64,000 nucleotides of DNA. Origin: Hyphomonas sp. Its GTDB lineage: Bacteria > Pseudomonadota > Alphaproteobacteria > Caulobacterales > Hyphomonadaceae. Under the pieces are notes generated by a model that was not told the DNA's origin, did no database searches, and worked only from the letters and a program-made list of their open reading frames with translations. Position 1 is the stretch's first letter; every line of letters starts with the position of its first letter. Of this stretch, positions 1 to 9,627 are shown piece by piece. The DNA lies in NCBI GenBank assembly GCA_017792365.1, contig CP051229.1, positions 3,285,725 to 3,349,724 on the forward strand, written 5' to 3'. The translations under genes were made by a program, and so were the position numbers.

Positions 1-31
1 ACTTTGCGCGTGTTGCACCGTGCCCGGCAAG

Positions 32-924
32 CTAGTCGTAGAAACACTTCTCCGTGCCGTCGCCACGGTTGTAGCAGCGCGGCTCGTTGGACGGGGCGCG
101 ATAGGCCGGGGTGCGGGGACGTTGGGCGAGCCCGCGTTGTACGGGTTGTTGCCGTAGTCTGAGTACTGGCCGTTGAACGTCTGGGTCGGGCCCTCCTTCA
201 CTTTTCCAAGTGCGACATCGGCCCAGCGTTTGGGGGCGGTGCATTCGAAACTGGTCGGCTTGTGGAAGAAGCACATGTCGTAGGCGTCCTGCGTGTTGCG
301 CATCTTCTTGTTGGCGTCCCACCAGCGATAGAAGGCCGGGCCGCCGGCGAAGCGCGCCATCTCGTAGAATTCCCAGTCGTTGACGATGTTCGTGCGCGCC
401 AGCAGTTCCTCATTGGTCGGTTTGCGCTTGGCGACAGGAGCCGGGGCGGTCGCGGCGGCGACCTGCGCGCCGGCGCTGGCGGAGCGTTCGGCCCAGGTGG
501 AGCCGATGGTGCAGTTCAGCTGTTTCTGCGCCCATTCCACCATGACCGCAGGCGGAGCTTCGAGGCCAGTCGCGGGCGGGTACTCGGGCAGGTTGCCGGC
601 CTTGTACTTCGCGAGCTCGATGTGGAAGGCGTCGAACGCCTCCATCGCCGACAGGTCGCCGCCGCTGTCCGTGCCGCACTGGCCGTTGCGGCACTCGTCG
701 ATCGAGCTTGTGATCTTGCCCTGCCTGCCGACGGCGCCGGAGCCGATGTCCTGCCAGTAGAGGATGGCGCGGGCGCGGGCGTTGTCCGAGGAGGGAGCGC
801 TGGACTGGAAGTGGCCGTAGAGCACGAGGCCGGTCGGGCAGGCCTCCTGGGCGAGGGCGGGGGTTGCGGCCGCAACGGAGATCGCGGCGGCGAGGAGGGC
901 GGCAAGGCGCGGAAAAATCTTCAT
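32..924 (-). CDS. secreted protein of unknown function, frameshifted near its 3' end
   Basis: The reading frame opens at an ATG at 924 and encodes a clear signal peptide (MKIFPRLAALL, ending ATPALAQ) followed by a Cys-containing periplasmic or secreted protein with no family I recognise. The frame stays open to the window edge, but from about position 110 downward its codons become poor (AGA, ACA, AGT). The neighbouring frame there has good codon use and a natural-looking end, CYNRGDGTEKCFYD, stopping at 32. The two frames join if one base is restored in the C runs at about 108-118. The repaired protein would be about 297 residues, with Cys pairs spread along it that suggest disulfides. No function can be assigned. 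The alternative is that the gene really runs off the window in the first frame. Confidence 0.6.
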
Positions 925-1108
925 GACGCCGGTCTAGTAGCGTTCGCCGCGCAACGGAATCCCTTTGTGCTTGCTGGTAGCGGATGCGCCGAAAGCTCCA
1001 TCGCCTTGAAGCGTGGAGTTATCAGTATCAGTTCACGGGCGGCCGGTTCGATCGCGCGAGGGAATCCCGAGCGCGTGAATCGATCCGCCAGACAAAGACG
1101 AAGGGCGC

Positions 1109-1186
1109 GGGGCGCGTCTTCTTGTCCGTCTTGCCGTTACTCGGCGTTGTAGTGGACGCGAAGATGCGCCCCGCCGGGTCTTTTTT
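1109..1186 (+). ncRNA. candidate small RNA or large terminator hairpin
   Basis: Bases 1109-1121 pair with 1160-1172 over 13 positions, allowing one G-U pair. Nested inside are GTCC/GGAC (1124-1127 with 1153-1156) and a GCCG/CGGC stem-loop. The structure is followed by CCGGGTC and a run of six T (1181-1186). This could be the 3' end of a structured RNA or a rho-independent terminator on the plus strand. No plus-strand gene ends just upstream, so an intergenic RNA is the more interesting reading. On the minus strand the same DNA has a partly open frame with no usable start codon. The family is not recognised. Confidence 0.3.
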
Positions 1187-1439
1187 CGCCTTGCTTTCCT
1201 CGCGCTTACAGGACCGCTTTCCAAGCCAGCAGCGTAGGCTGTCCCTCTCGGGGGCCAGGGCTGGTTACGGCCGGAGACGCCGGTTGGCCTTATCGCCGCT
1301 CGTTACGCGCGCGCCAAAGCTCCGGAAACCCGCCTCGCATCCGGCTCGGTCGGTCCGGACCCGCCCTTCGTGGATGCAAGGTGAGGTGAATGTAGTGCGG
1401 GCCGGGGGGTGGCGGACAAGTTCCGATCTATCCCGCAAA

Positions 1440-1563
1440 CCTCTCCCCGCTCATTCCGGCGAAAGCCGGAATCCATTGTGCGACAGGCGGCATACAGACG
1501 GGCTGCGCCCGGCTCTGTCCTCGGGACTGGACCCCAGCCTGCGCCGGGATGAGCGGGGAGAGG
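1440..1563. repeat. palindromic intergenic element A (REP-like)
   Basis: The ends are a perfect 15-base inverted repeat (CCTCTCCCCGCTCAT at 1440-1454 and its complement at 1549-1563). Inside lie ATTCCGGCGAAAGCCGGAAT, itself a hairpin, and GGACCCCAGCCTGCGCCGGGAT. This layout is the common alphaproteobacterial intergenic element whose translation reads HSGESRNP in one frame. It carries no gene. Confidence 0.6.
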
Positions 1564-1568
1564 GGTAA

Positions 1569-1693
1569 GCCCCCCTCCGTCTGGCGGCCTTGCCGCCACC
1601 TCCCCCATGAATGGGTGGAGGACCCTGCGCGCGTGGCGAAGTCCTCCACCACGAACGTGGGGGAGGTGTCGAGCGCAGCGAGACGGAGGGGGC
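1569..1693. repeat. palindromic intergenic element B (REP-like)
   Basis: The ends form an inverted repeat of 12 bases (CCCCCTCCGTCT at 1571-1582 with its complement at 1681-1692). Internal hairpins are built on CACCTCCCCCATGAATGGG and CCACGAACGTGGGGGAGGTG. It sits immediately after element A and just downstream of slyX, so it may also act as that gene's transcription end. I recognise the sequence type as a dispersed alphaproteobacterial repeat, from memory only. Confidence 0.55.
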
Positions 1694-1720
1694 GGCGATC
1701 GTGCGCGCCTAGCAGTGCGC

Positions 1721-1942
1721 CTACCAGTGCGGGGGACGTTCGTCCTCGCCGCCTTGCTTATCCCCTGAGCGCGCGTCGGCCTCGATGGCGGAGGCGCGTT
1801 CGCGCAGGGACTCGATCTCGCGGGTGAGGGCGTCGATGACCTTCCACTGCGCTGTGAGCGCCTCGTTGAGCTCCTCGATCACCGCATCCTGGTGGGCGAC
1901 GTGTGTTTCGAGGGCGTCGAGGCGGGAGGGGTCGTGGGTCAT
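1721..1942 (-). CDS. slyX: SlyX family protein
   Basis: 73 residues, the usual size of SlyX. It is almost entirely one coiled coil: RLDALETHVAHQDAVIEEL, then LNEALTAQWKVIDALTREI, and it ends in the family's characteristic PPHW. The biochemical role of SlyX is not settled. It is a small cytoplasmic coiled-coil protein first named next to slyD in enterobacteria. Here it stands alone, with REP-like elements downstream and the AT-richer DUF262 gene divergently upstream. The ATG at 1942 is the only sensible start. Confidence 0.85.
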   Translation of the reverse strand: MTHDPSRLDALETHVAHQDAVIEELNEALTAQWKVIDALTREIESLRERASAIEADARSGDKQGGEDERPPHW

Positions 1943-2086
1943 CGGTGGGTGATGGCTTGTTGTGGGGTGGGAGGCAAGGTGGGGGGCGTTTCAGCGCGCT
2001 CCTCGCGGACCCGGTCCTCGGTATCGACATTCTCTGGTTCAGCGGTCAGAAGTGTAGACGCAAACTGAGGATCGATGGGGGGTACA

Positions 2087-3910
2087 ATGGCTGCAAAAAC
2101 CGACGCAGGGACGTCCAACAACGGTGCCGACCCTACCGCGCCGAAAATCGAGATATCACCGAGCACTCTCTCCATCCAGTCGCTGTACCGAATGTTTCGA
2201 GACAACGATTTTTCGTGAACCGAGAGTACCAGCGGAAGATAGTTTGGACGGTTCCGGAGAAACAGAACCTCATCAATAGCATCCTGAGCGAATACCCGAT
2301 CCCACTGGTCCTGCTCTCAAAGAAGCAGCGTGCAGGAAAGGCCGAATACGAAATCATCGATGGCTTGCAGAGACTACACTCGATTTTTGAGTTCATCGAG
2401 AACTCGTATCCTCTCGCTGATGGTCGCTACTTCAATACGGAGCACATGCCGCGAGCGAAGCAAGCGGCTAAAGACGGGAACTTTGTGCCTGCGGACAAGG
2501 AAAAGCCGTTCCTATCGTTAGAGGCCTGCGCGACTATCGCCGACTACAATCTGCCAGTGACGACCATTGAGCGAGCGACCGATGCGTCAGTAATCCAAAT
2601 CTTCGAGCGTATAAACTCCTACGGTCGTCGACTGAGCGAACAGGAGCAGCGGCAGGCGGGCCTGCGTTCAGCATTCTCTCGGCTTGTCCGTCAAATCAGC
2701 TGTGAAGTCCGCGGCGACACCTCGGACGAGATCGTGCCGCTCAAAGATATGCCACTAATCAGCATTGATATGCCAGGCCAAAGCGCCGCGGGCATTTCGG
2801 CTGAAGCTTCGTTCTGGTGCAAGCAAGGAATCCTACGATCGACGAACCTACGCGATAGCTTGGACGAACAGGTCATAGCCGACATCCTCGCATCGATCCT
2901 CAACAAGAAGCCCGTTCAGCGCAGTAAGGCGTCGCTCGACAAGATTTACGATCCGGGGACTCCAGATTTCACAAAGATGGAAAGCGCTGTCGCCGCCTAT
3001 GGCGAGGATGACATCAAGCGCGACGTGCTGGGCGTGTTCGATACAATCAAGTCGATTTGCGATCGTATCCCGAAGGCCTTAGAGACGCGATTTTTCAGGG
3101 CGCGCACTCGAATCCAATCTCGACGATATTCGCCGCTATCTTTCTGGCGATCTATGAGCTGCAGGTCCTCGAAGGCAGAGTCTTGGTTGACCCCAAGATC
3201 ATTGCCGACGCTCTTCCCAAATTAAACCTCCGTACACGACGAGAAGCGATCGATCCGGAGATGAGAACCGCGAACATCAATGCGATCAAAGGTGCATTGA
3301 GTCCTGCTTTTGCGGCAGCTGATGCCAATGCGCTTGGCTTTGGTCGCCCGCTAATTTTACGTTCGAGAACTCGCTACGCCGTTCCGCCGTCGAGACGCAG
3401 CACTACGACTTCAAGCAGGGTCTGTTGCGGTTGGACGAGAGCGGGAAGTTTGACGACGGCAATTTTTCGAGCATCCTGCAGACGATCTGCGGGATGGCAA
3501 ACACTGTTCCCCGTAAGGATTCTTTTATCTACCTCGGTGTGGCAGACAAGTTGAAGGATGCCGAGCGGGCGAAGAAGTTGCACAAGATCGAGCCGGTGGA
3601 GTTTGCAGGTCGGTACATAGTTGGTGTCGACCATGAGGCCGATCGTCTATCAGAAACGTTGGATCGCTACGTTGAACGAATCCGAAACAAGATCCAAGAT
3701 TCCTCGTTAAGCGAATATCTGGTCGTCAGTGTGTTGCAGCGTTTGGACGTCTTTCGGTACCACAACCTGCATATCGTTCGGATCGGTGTTCCAGGTCAGT
3801 CCCAGCTCTCCTTCTTTGATGACGAGTGCTACGTGCGGCAGGCCAGTTCCACGATCAAGCTGAAGAACTCGCAGATTCCCGCGGTGGCTGCTAAGTTTGA
3901 TGGGGCATGA
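2087..3910 (+). pseudogene. DUF262 / AlbA_2-like fusion protein, three frameshifts as sequenced
   Basis: The protein is spread over three frames. It starts at ATG 2087 (MAAKTDAGTSNNGADPTAPK) after a GGGGGG ribosome binding site. Frames change at T runs 2209-2213, 3091-3095 and 3355-3358; restoring one T in each gives one frame of about 608 residues. The first two thirds are a DUF262 domain: FVNREYQRKIVW, IIDGLQRLHS (the DGQQR motif), and FERINSYGRRLSEQEQRQA. The last 180 residues look like a Schlafen AlbA_2 domain: YDFKQGLLRL, IYLGVADK, and CYVRQASSTIKL near the end. DUF262 proteins include GmrSD and related phage-defence nucleases. AlbA_2 domains bind nucleic acid or act as nucleases. The gene is visibly less GC-rich than its neighbours and sits alone between slyX and thiC, which suggests acquisition. 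A role in phage defence is inference. It may be a real pseudogene, but three identical T losses favour sequencing error. Confidence 0.7.
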
Positions 3911-3928
3911 GGTGGGCCTCCTGCTCTG

Positions 3929-5893
<1,965 letters not shown>

Positions 5894-5945
5894 TCAAAGT
5901 CGGAGACCCAGGCATGAAGCGCGAGGCGGTCTGTTAGTCGCTGCC

Positions 5946-6040
5946 GTCCCTTCGCCGGCATGACCCGGATCAGGTTTTAAGGGTGGTCAGCCAGATTGGG
6001 CCGATCTCAGCGAGCGTCCGCTCGCCCCCCTCGGAAAGGG
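5946..6040 (-). promoter_or_regulatory. TPP riboswitch (THI element)
   Basis: On the minus strand the leader contains the conserved GCTGAGAT, ACCCTT, AACCTGATCCGGGTCATGCC and GGCGAAGGGA blocks in the right order, with CCCTT at the 5' end pairing with AAGGG at the 3' end (P1). It ends about 65 bases before the thiC ATG. The rest of the gap up to 6165 shows nothing else recognisable. Confidence 0.93.
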
Positions 6041-6165
6041 CGACCATACGCGAGGCCGGTCCGGTAGCAAGCGGTGGATGAGTGCGATTTCCACAGCGAT
6101 GCGTCCCGATTGCGTTCTTGCTGTCCGGAACAGGATCGGAGGGATCGCGGGCGCGGTTCTAGGTC

Positions 6166-6531
6166 TCAGTCGGCTTCGTCGAGATAGCGCCAGGTGTTCG
6201 CGCCGTCGAAATGGCGGATGCGAAACCCGGAGATGGCCTGCGGATCGGCCATGGCGAGGTTGACCTTTATGCGCGTCACGGCGGGGTCGGTCGGGGTGTA
6301 GTGGGTGGTGCATCCGCACGTGCGGCAGGACTGCATGGCGAGGGTTCTGTCGCCTTGTAGGTAGGCGTTCAGGGCGCCCGGGTCGCATTCGATCGTGACG
6401 TCGCTAGCCTCGGCGGCGGCCCAGAGCCCGCCGATGCGGCGGCATAGCGAACAATTGCAGGTTGAGAGCCAGTCAGGGCGGCTGCGAAGGACAAATCGCA
6501 CGGACCCGCAATGACAGGAGCCTTCGATCAC
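6166..6531 (-). CDS. GFA family protein (Mss4-like zinc fold)
   Basis: 121 residues with the GFA/CENP-V zinc-binding pattern: CHCG at the N-terminus (GSCHCGSVRF), CNCSLCRR about residue 29, and CRTCGC further on. The opening MIEGSCHCGSVRFVLRSRP is typical. Members of this family were named for glutathione-dependent formaldehyde activation, but most have no proven reaction. It is cytoplasmic and has no signal peptide. It is followed on the same strand by a small membrane protein with only 7 bases between the genes' ends, so co-transcription is likely. Confidence 0.85.
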   Translation of the reverse strand: MIEGSCHCGSVRFVLRSRPDWLSTCNCSLCRRIGGLWAAAEASDVTIECDPGALNAYLQGDRTLAMQSCRTCGCTTHYTPTDPAVTRIKVNLAMADPQAISGFRIRHFDGANTWRYLDEAD

Positions 6532-6538
6532 TTGCCGG

Positions 6539-6847
6539 TCACTGTGGCGGCGGCCACGCCTGGAGGCGCAGGACCTGGGACAGGACGGCCGATGCGACGA
6601 GGAACATCATTGAGAGAATGAGCCGCATACGCAGCGTGTTGCGCAGCACGACGAGTTCCGGCGTTGGGGCCGATCCGAAGGCGGTGGCGAACACGTTGGT
6701 GAAGGTGAGCTTTGTGCCCTTGTGGCGTTCCGGGTCCTTGATGATGTCGATCAGGTAGGAGACGCGCAGGGCGAAAATGAAGATGATGATCGAGATGGCG
6801 GCGAGAACGCCGGGGACGACAATGTACAGGATCCGCTCGGTCGACAT
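6539..6847 (-). CDS. small membrane protein, two TM segments
   Basis: 102 residues from the ATG at 6847 (MSTERILYIVVPGVLAA). An upstream ATG at 6883 would add 12 residues that do not look conserved. A first membrane helix spans about residues 6-27 (YIVVPGVLAAISIIIFIFAL) and a second about 75-95 (RLILSMMFLVASAVLSQVL). The loop between is basic and polar. No family is recognised. It lies upstream of the GFA gene on the same strand. Confidence 0.65.
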   Translation of the reverse strand: MSTERILYIVVPGVLAAISIIIFIFALRVSYLIDIIKDPERHKGTKLTFTNVFATAFGSAPTPELVVLRNTLRMRLILSMMFLVASAVLSQVLRLQAWPPPQ

Positions 6848-6907
6848 GCTCAACTGAGTGCCGCTTATGTGTACGGCGTGCAACGTTTAATTGCCGTCGG
6901 GGGCGGC

Positions 6908-7690
6908 TCAGGCTTTGCCCGTTGTCTGGGGCTTTGCGTGCTCTGTGATCTTGATCCAGGTCTGGTTGGAAAATGCCAGCAGGGCGCCGGTCACATCGAA
7001 CAGGGCGCTGCTGGCGAAATGCTTGCGGCCCTCCGATCCGGTCTTCCATGCAACCGCGATGAAGGCGTCTTCCACGGCTGGACGAAGGTCGATGCGGGCG
7101 GACATGCGGCCAAGCAGGATGGGTTCGGCGTCGAGGGCGAAGGCGCCGGGACAGTCGAGCGCCGCCCAGAGGAATTCCGGCGCAATGAGGCCGTCTGCGT
7201 CGGCGAGGTCCGAGGAAGGATACCACGGCGCGGCGACGATCGGATGCGGATTGGGGTTGGCGTCCGCCTCGACCTGATCGGGGAAGATGCGCAGGCCGTC
7301 GCCCTTGGCGCGGTCGGGGCCGCAGACGAAGCACCGCGGCAGCACGTGATCGTCGGAGGAGCGGAAGTGGGAGGCCGCCGTCTTGGCCGCCGCCAGCGCG
7401 GGCGCGACGATCGCGGGCGTGTCCAGTTCGACCGGGCGCAGCGACATGATCAGGATGCGGTTCTCTGCATCATCCGTCATCACGCTGAGGCCATCGCCTT
7501 CCGGGTGGGCGCGCAGCGTTGCGTCCAGCGGGATCGGCGCGCGCAGCGTGGCTTCGACCGCCTGGCCCGATCCGGCGCCGAGCGCCCGCGCCGCCAGCCC
7601 GGCTGAATAGCCGCCATTGCCGCTGTCATGCGGGCCGTTGAAGCGGCGCGCGATGCGGAGCGTGACGGGTTCGGAAACAGATTCGGCCAT
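6908..7690 (-). CDS. hotdog-fold thioesterase-like protein
   Basis: 260 residues from the ATG at 7690 (MAESVSEPVTLRIARRFNGP). The frame continues upstream, but that part is proline and serine rich and looks non-coding. The pattern RFNGPHDSGNGGYSAGLAA, a middle CFVCGPDRAKGDGLRIFP motif and the repeated alpha/beta layout fit a double-hotdog acyl-CoA thioesterase-like protein. The His-Asp region near residue 22 and the second-half WAALDCPGAFAL are typical of these proteins. Substrate unknown. No signal peptide. Confidence 0.65.
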   Translation of the reverse strand: MAESVSEPVTLRIARRFNGPHDSGNGGYSAGLAARALGAGSGQAVEATLRAPIPLDATLRAHPEGDGLSVMTDDAENRILIMSLRPVELDTPAIVAPALAAAKTAASHFRSSDDHVLPRCFVCGPDRAKGDGLRIFPDQVEADANPNPHPIVAAPWYPSSDLADADGLIAPEFLWAALDCPGAFALDAEPILLGRMSARIDLRPAVEDAFIAVAWKTGSEGRKHFASSALFDVTGALLAFSNQTWIKITEHAKPQTTGKA

Positions 7691-7823
7691 GAAAGCGTCC
7701 TCTGGCTGGGGTGGCGAAGATGGTCTGGCGTGATCCACCTGCGTATGCGCGAGACATGGGGATGTCGAGACGCAATGTTGAGAGTGCGGGGGAGAATTGC
7801 CGGGCGCCAGTCTCGGCGGGCCG

Positions 7824-8381
7824 TCATGCAAGCGGCTTGGCGAGCTCGACGAGGTCAAAGTCGCGGCGCAGTTCGCCTGTCGTGTCGGAAAACGGGAACG
7901 GGAGCGCGCGGCCGGTGCGCGCATAGCCGCGGCGCTCGTACCAGGCCATGAGTTCGGTGCGCAGCGAGATGACGGTGAGCACCATGCGCGCGGCGCTCCA
8001 AAGTTCGGCGGCGCGTGCTTCGGATTCCGAAAGGACAGCGTCGCCAAGGCCGATGCCGCGCCGGTCCGGCGAGATCGCGAACATTCCGAAATAGGCGGTC
8101 GCCGGCTGGTCCGGATCGTCGCGCCGTTCGATCAGGGCGCAGCCGTCGATCTCACCGTCGATCTCTGCGAGCAGGAAGCCGGCGTCGGGCGCGGCGATGC
8201 GCTCGGCGATGTAGGCGGCGGTGGTGCGCGGGCCCTGCAGGAGGTGGCTTTCGGAATCCCACTGGCCGGCGGTTTCCGGGCCGCGATAGGCGCGTTCGAT
8301 CAGGGCGTGGACGGCGCTGACATCGGCGGGCTGTGCGAAGCGGAAATGGGGGGTGCGCTTGTCGGGCGGCCGGGTTTGCAT
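7824..8381 (-). CDS. GNAT family N-acetyltransferase
   Basis: 185 residues if started at the ATG 8381 (MQTRPPDKRTPHFRFAQPAD); an ATG at 8414 would add 11. The acetyl-CoA binding motif A is FAISPDRRGIGLGDAVLSES, with the RxxGxG/A loop as RRGIGLG, followed by WYERRGYARTGR, the usual C-terminal beta-bulge region. The substrate is unknown. It is cytoplasmic, and divergent from the cupin-like gene at 8430 with 48 bases between the starts. Confidence 0.85.
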   Translation of the reverse strand: MQTRPPDKRTPHFRFAQPADVSAVHALIERAYRGPETAGQWDSESHLLQGPRTTAAYIAERIAAPDAGFLLAEIDGEIDGCALIERRDDPDQPATAYFGMFAISPDRRGIGLGDAVLSESEARAAELWSAARMVLTVISLRTELMAWYERRGYARTGRALPFPFSDTTGELRRDFDLVELAKPLA

Positions 8382-8429
8382 GATGCTGGTGACCTCAAAA
8401 AACAAACGCAGCACGAGGGAGAGGTTCGC

Positions 8430-8906
8430 ATGAGACGTCAGGCCATCAACGGTTTCGCCTTCGTCGTGGCGATGAGTCTAGCGCCGGCGGCGGCCTCTGC
8501 GCAATCGAGAACGCCGGCGGAAGTGCTGTGCTATCCCGCCAGCAACCAGTTCGACGCCGTGACCGCTGCGCCGTCATCGCACCGCGTGGTGTTCGAGGAC
8601 GAGCATGTGCGGGTGCTGGAAATTGTCCTGCCGCCGCTGGCCGTGGAGCCGATCCACGTGCACGCCCTGCCGAGCGTGATCACCGGCGATACGGGCGGCG
8701 ATGAGGGCGCGCGCTTTTTATATACGACGTACGAGTATGACGACGGCGAATGGACGGTGCTCGAGCGCACGGAAATCCTGCCGACGCCCGGCCGCCGGAC
8801 GGTGTATGCCGAGCCGGAAGGACCGCATTCGATTTCCAACATCGGCGCGGTGCCGGTGCGCTTCCAGCGCATCGAGATCAAGCCGGAAGCGTGCGCGAAC
8901 AATTGA
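8430..8906 (+). CDS. secreted cupin-like protein
   Basis: 158 residues with a signal peptide (MRRQAINGFAFVVAMSLAPA, cleavage after SAQ). A GAGGGAGAGG-type ribosome binding site precedes the ATG. The mature part resembles a small cupin: HRVVFEDEHVRVLEIVLPP, then EPIHVHALPSVI, and ISNIGAVPVRFQRIEIKPE near the end. Only some of the usual metal-binding His are present, so catalysis is uncertain. Periplasmic location expected. It converges with the gene ending at 8921. Confidence 0.65.
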   Translation: MRRQAINGFAFVVAMSLAPAAASAQSRTPAEVLCYPASNQFDAVTAAPSSHRVVFEDEHVRVLEIVLPPLAVEPIHVHALPSVITGDTGGDEGARFLYTTYEYDDGEWTVLERTEILPTPGRRTVYAEPEGPHSISNIGAVPVRFQRIEIKPEACANN

Positions 8907-8920
8907 GACGCGGGGCGTGG

Positions 8921-9538
8921 TTATTCCACCGCTTCAAACCGTTCCATCGTGCCGGGCAGGAAGTAGGGTCCCATCGGTCCGGTCGCGCCGCTGAGGAAGG
9001 TGAGGCGGGTCTCGATCGTGAGCTCGCGGCGGATGGCGAGGGCGTCCTGCAGCGCCTGGTAGTCTGGTCCGTCGCCGCCGAGACTGACGGCGTCGCGCGT
9101 CGCCGCCCAGTGTTCGACGCTGGCGTAGCGGGTGGCGAGGTAGACTTCGTCATAGTCAGCGGAAGCTTCGGCCTCGCCGGGCGTGGGCAGGACCTGCCAC
9201 ATGCCGATGACGCGTGAGCCGATCTTCTCGAAATAGGGCCAGACGCCGTTCTCGCTGGCGGCGAGAAATTCCGGGAACGAGCCCTTGCGGATTTTCCAGT
9301 AGCGCAGGGTGACGATGCCGCCGGCGCCGATCTCGTCGAGCGCGGCGGCCTGATTGCGCACTGGTTCGGGCCGCGCGGTGTCGCCGCCGACGGATTGCGA
9401 GGCGGGAGGCGCCGCCTGCGCTTGGGTCTGTGACTGGGGCTGTGCTTGCGACGGGGCGGGCGCGGCGGCGCAGGCAGAGGCGATGATTGCTGCGAGTGCG
9501 AAGGTGAGCGGGCGGGTCAGTCCGGTTTTGCGCGGCAA
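8921..9538 (-). CDS. NIPSNAP-like secreted protein
   Basis: 205 residues. It starts with a lipoprotein-like signal (LTFALAAIIASACAAAPAP, possible lipidation Cys about residue 23), then a Gln/Ala/Pro-rich linker of about 30 residues. The rest looks like a dimeric alpha-beta barrel of NIPSNAP type: IVTLRYWKIRKGSFPEFLAA, then WPYFEKIGSRVIGMWQVLP and DEVYLATRYASVEHWAATR. Function unknown. It is divergent from the acyl-CoA synthetase at 9628. Confidence 0.7.
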   Translation of the reverse strand: MPRKTGLTRPLTFALAAIIASACAAAPAPSQAQPQSQTQAQAAPPASQSVGGDTARPEPVRNQAAALDEIGAGGIVTLRYWKIRKGSFPEFLAASENGVWPYFEKIGSRVIGMWQVLPTPGEAEASADYDEVYLATRYASVEHWAATRDAVSLGGDGPDYQALQDALAIRRELTIETRLTFLSGATGPMGPYFLPGTMERFEAVE

Positions 9539-9627
9539 TTTTACCTCCTGCGGGGCTAACGTGATCGGGCGTCAATACATACACAATCACAAGCCGCTAG
9601 TATCGCCGGGCAAGATGAGGTTGGCCG

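Larger units (their letters stand above)
925..1720. other. gene-free stretch with hairpin and palindromic repeats
   Basis: About 800 bases without a convincing coding frame. Open frames exist on both strands but lack a start with a ribosome binding site and show no coherent codon use. The stretch holds a long hairpin with a T tract (1109-1186) and two adjacent palindromic elements (1440-1563 and 1569-1693), listed separately. I found no tRNA. Confidence 0.6.

Noticed and set aside
262-1152. Long plus-strand frames over 262-1568
   Set aside because: They are the complement of the secreted protein gene or of the repeat region; amino-acid composition is dominated by Arg/Ala/Gly and no motif or ribosome binding site supports them.
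1430-1700. CRISPR array or transposon ends
   Set aside because: The repeats are two different palindromes, not regularly spaced direct repeats, and there is no transposase or target-site duplication that I could see.
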